Below are positions 62,635 to 64,000 of a stretch of 64,000 nt of DNA, one piece after another. Position 1 is the stretch's first letter. Each line of letters starts with the position of its first letter. The stretch comes from Hormiphora californensis (lineage: Eukaryota; Ctenophora; Tentaculata; Cydippida; Pleurobrachiidae). Position numbers and translations under genes: made by a program. A model generated the notes under the pieces. That model made no database searches. It worked only from the letters and a program-made list of their open reading frames with translations, and was not told the DNA's origin. The stretch covers positions 1 to 64,000 of the forward strand of contig CM035355.1 of the NCBI GenBank assembly GCA_020137815.1, in the 5' to 3' direction.

Positions 62635-64000
62635 TCTAAAGTACTCCCCAAACTACAGGGTTGTTTGTTGTTGTTGTATGCGCCTCCGCTTCCAATCCTC
62701 TACTTGTGATTTTATCCCGTCCGGCAGCCAGTTCCTCACGCCCGAGAAGGACGGAGCTCAGGTTCCAGAGTTTCCTCTTTCCCCCGGGAGAGTTTTCTTC
62801 CTCCGTCTTATGTCCATGGTTTTGGAGATAAGGGTGGAATCGTCTCCCATAACTATCTTAACAGGTCCCATGAAGAGGACCGCACCAGCACTGTTTTCAC
62901 ATTGTGCCAGTCTCGGATATCTCTAGCGACCCTTGGTGAGTGGCATCTCAGCATTGATCGCTCTAGATGTGGCCTTGGCTAGGACAATTCGGACGCTCCA
63001 TTGACTATGGCACCTTTGTAGATTTTGCGCTGCCAACCTCTGATTTGTAATCAGTACTCCATGTGGGTTCATGGAACATCACTTTTTGTTCGTGATGCAG
63101 ATGCAGCGTCCGGCCGTTCATGGGGTAGTTAGGGCAGGTTCCTTCCCAATTAACGGAACTCTGGCGTGTGAAATGTTTAGTGGGTTAGGTATCTATGTGC
63201 GTCACTCATAGAAATTTGTTTTGTAGCATGGGATAGTGGTTTGTTCTGTTTGTTGATCAGGTTTTTGTGGAGGCTTGTTTGTTAGTAGAGAGTGATGATG
63301 TTGGTTTGTTACCTTCATCGTTTGGGGGGTAATCGCCATTTGGGAATATCCTACGCTTCTCATGGACTTTTGAAGAAGCGTAGGTAGTAGCGAGGCTACT
63401 GGTTAGTGTAGTTTCTCCCTGTTGGGCTACGGAAACACCCCTTGAGTTTATCTCGACCTCGGCGTGGGAATTTTGCCGAGTGTCGGTGGTAGCTAACCAG
63501 TTATGACCTAGCTTGTTAGACCTTTTATACCTGTCCAGAGGCTAGGTGGACAGAAGGTAGATGTGGGCCAGTTGAGATTAGACCTCCTCCAGCCTGGACT
63601 TTTGCTGGAGGACGGGTTTTGGCCGGTATTTAGCCATCTACTTTGGCCCAGTGCACAAGGCTGGGGAGATGGTGTAATACCGGCCGGGGGTATCTCTATT
63701 CAGAGAGAGATGAGTCATGAGCGGATTAGAGAAAGGAAGAGAGAAAAACACACCACCCAAGGAGGGCAGCTCTGTTTCCTTGGAGTGGTATGTGAGATGC
63801 TCCAGGCAGTTCAAGAGCTTCATGGTTTACCCCGGGGTATGCCGGGTCACCCCTGAAGATTCCCTGCCTGGTCTGTAGGACACTATTGCTATCTAAAAAA
63901 ATAGACATTAGCCGCGGCCTGCATCTCAAGGGCGTGGGAAGGAATCTCACCCCCAAACTACTATGTCCCTCACTCGGGTTTTGTGAAATTTCCCACGGTC
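62635..64000. mobile_element. MITE family D, copy 4, split and cut by the window edge
   Basis: The left end TAAAGTACTCCCCAAACTAC is at 62637-62656 and resumes at 63951-64000 (CCCCAAACTACTATGTCCC onward). The split is caused by the 1.29-kb insertion. The element runs off the window. Confidence 0.8.
62657..63950 (-). mobile_element. 1.29-kb retroinsertion with 11-bp TSD
   Basis: CCCCAAACTAC is duplicated at 62646-62656 and 63951-63961. On the minus strand the left end is a CAACAACAACAAACAACCC tail, indicating insertion of an RNA copy. A minus-strand stretch near 62890-62670 reads like protein (AVLFMGPVKIVMGDD, VRNWLPDGIKSQVEDWKRRR), with a stop. I do not recognise the family. Confidence 0.65.

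Overview
The window is animal-type eukaryotic DNA. It has one recognisable host gene with GT-AG splicing, and almost everything else is transposable elements (TEs). Non-LTR retrotransposons (CR1-like, RTE-like and others), a Penelope-like element (PLE), Helitrons, hAT-, piggyBac-, Tc1/mariner/pogo- and Mutator-like MITEs, and very large foldback elements occur together. This mix suggests a TE-rich invertebrate (sponge- or cnidarian-grade, for example), but the species cannot be fixed from sequence alone. There are no bacterial operons, CRISPR arrays, rRNA or recognisable tRNA genes.

Host gene: two exons of a sorting-nexin-25-like gene lie on the + strand at 17294-17518 (end of the PX region) and 28240-28774 (Nexin_C domain and stop). 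Their splice phases match (AG|G). The 10.7-kb intron between them holds MITEs, a broken PLE (19407-22964), a four-unit tandem Helitron array (23336-25117) inside a larger foldback, and more MITEs. TEs come within about 25-30 nt of both splice sites.

Layout: 1-3190 foldback/MITE elements; 3190-6735 decayed CR1-like LINE (-); 6839-8846 5'-truncated RTE-like LINE (-) with 14-bp target duplication and an intact 629-aa RT frame; 9380-10479 LINE ORF1 remnant (-); 10589-15687 tandem Helitron array (-) invaded by TTAA-type elements; 15715-17190 foldback elements; 17294-28774 host gene and its TE-filled intron; 29055-34885 three LINE remnants, one with an 801-bp tandem duplication; 35225-43784 MITEs, telomere-like DNA, short motif arrays, a 1.2-kb mariner-like foldback and a satellite-like array; 43790-45292 an ORF1-only LINE copy; 46014-49956 a 3.9-kb giant palindrome with 8-bp target duplication and a unique loop resembling a promoter plus first exon; 50753-55960 a piggyBac-type foldback carrying a LINE that itself carries a hAT; 57230-60464 an RTE-like LINE broken by a 9-bp-TSD element and a hAT; 60465-64000 LINE tail, pogo MITE, unassigned DNA and a 1.3-kb retroinsertion.

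The window records insertion events unusually clearly. Many target duplications and several unoccupied paralogous sites are present, so the order of events can be read. Several different foldback families share sequence modules (TTAA target plus AGTGAGAG ends; a GGCACTAAA / TTAGTGGGGGTAG / TAATTGGATAATTAG module; GCACGTGC palindromes). No intact autonomous transposon is evident. The best-preserved frame is the RTE-like RT at 6869-8758.
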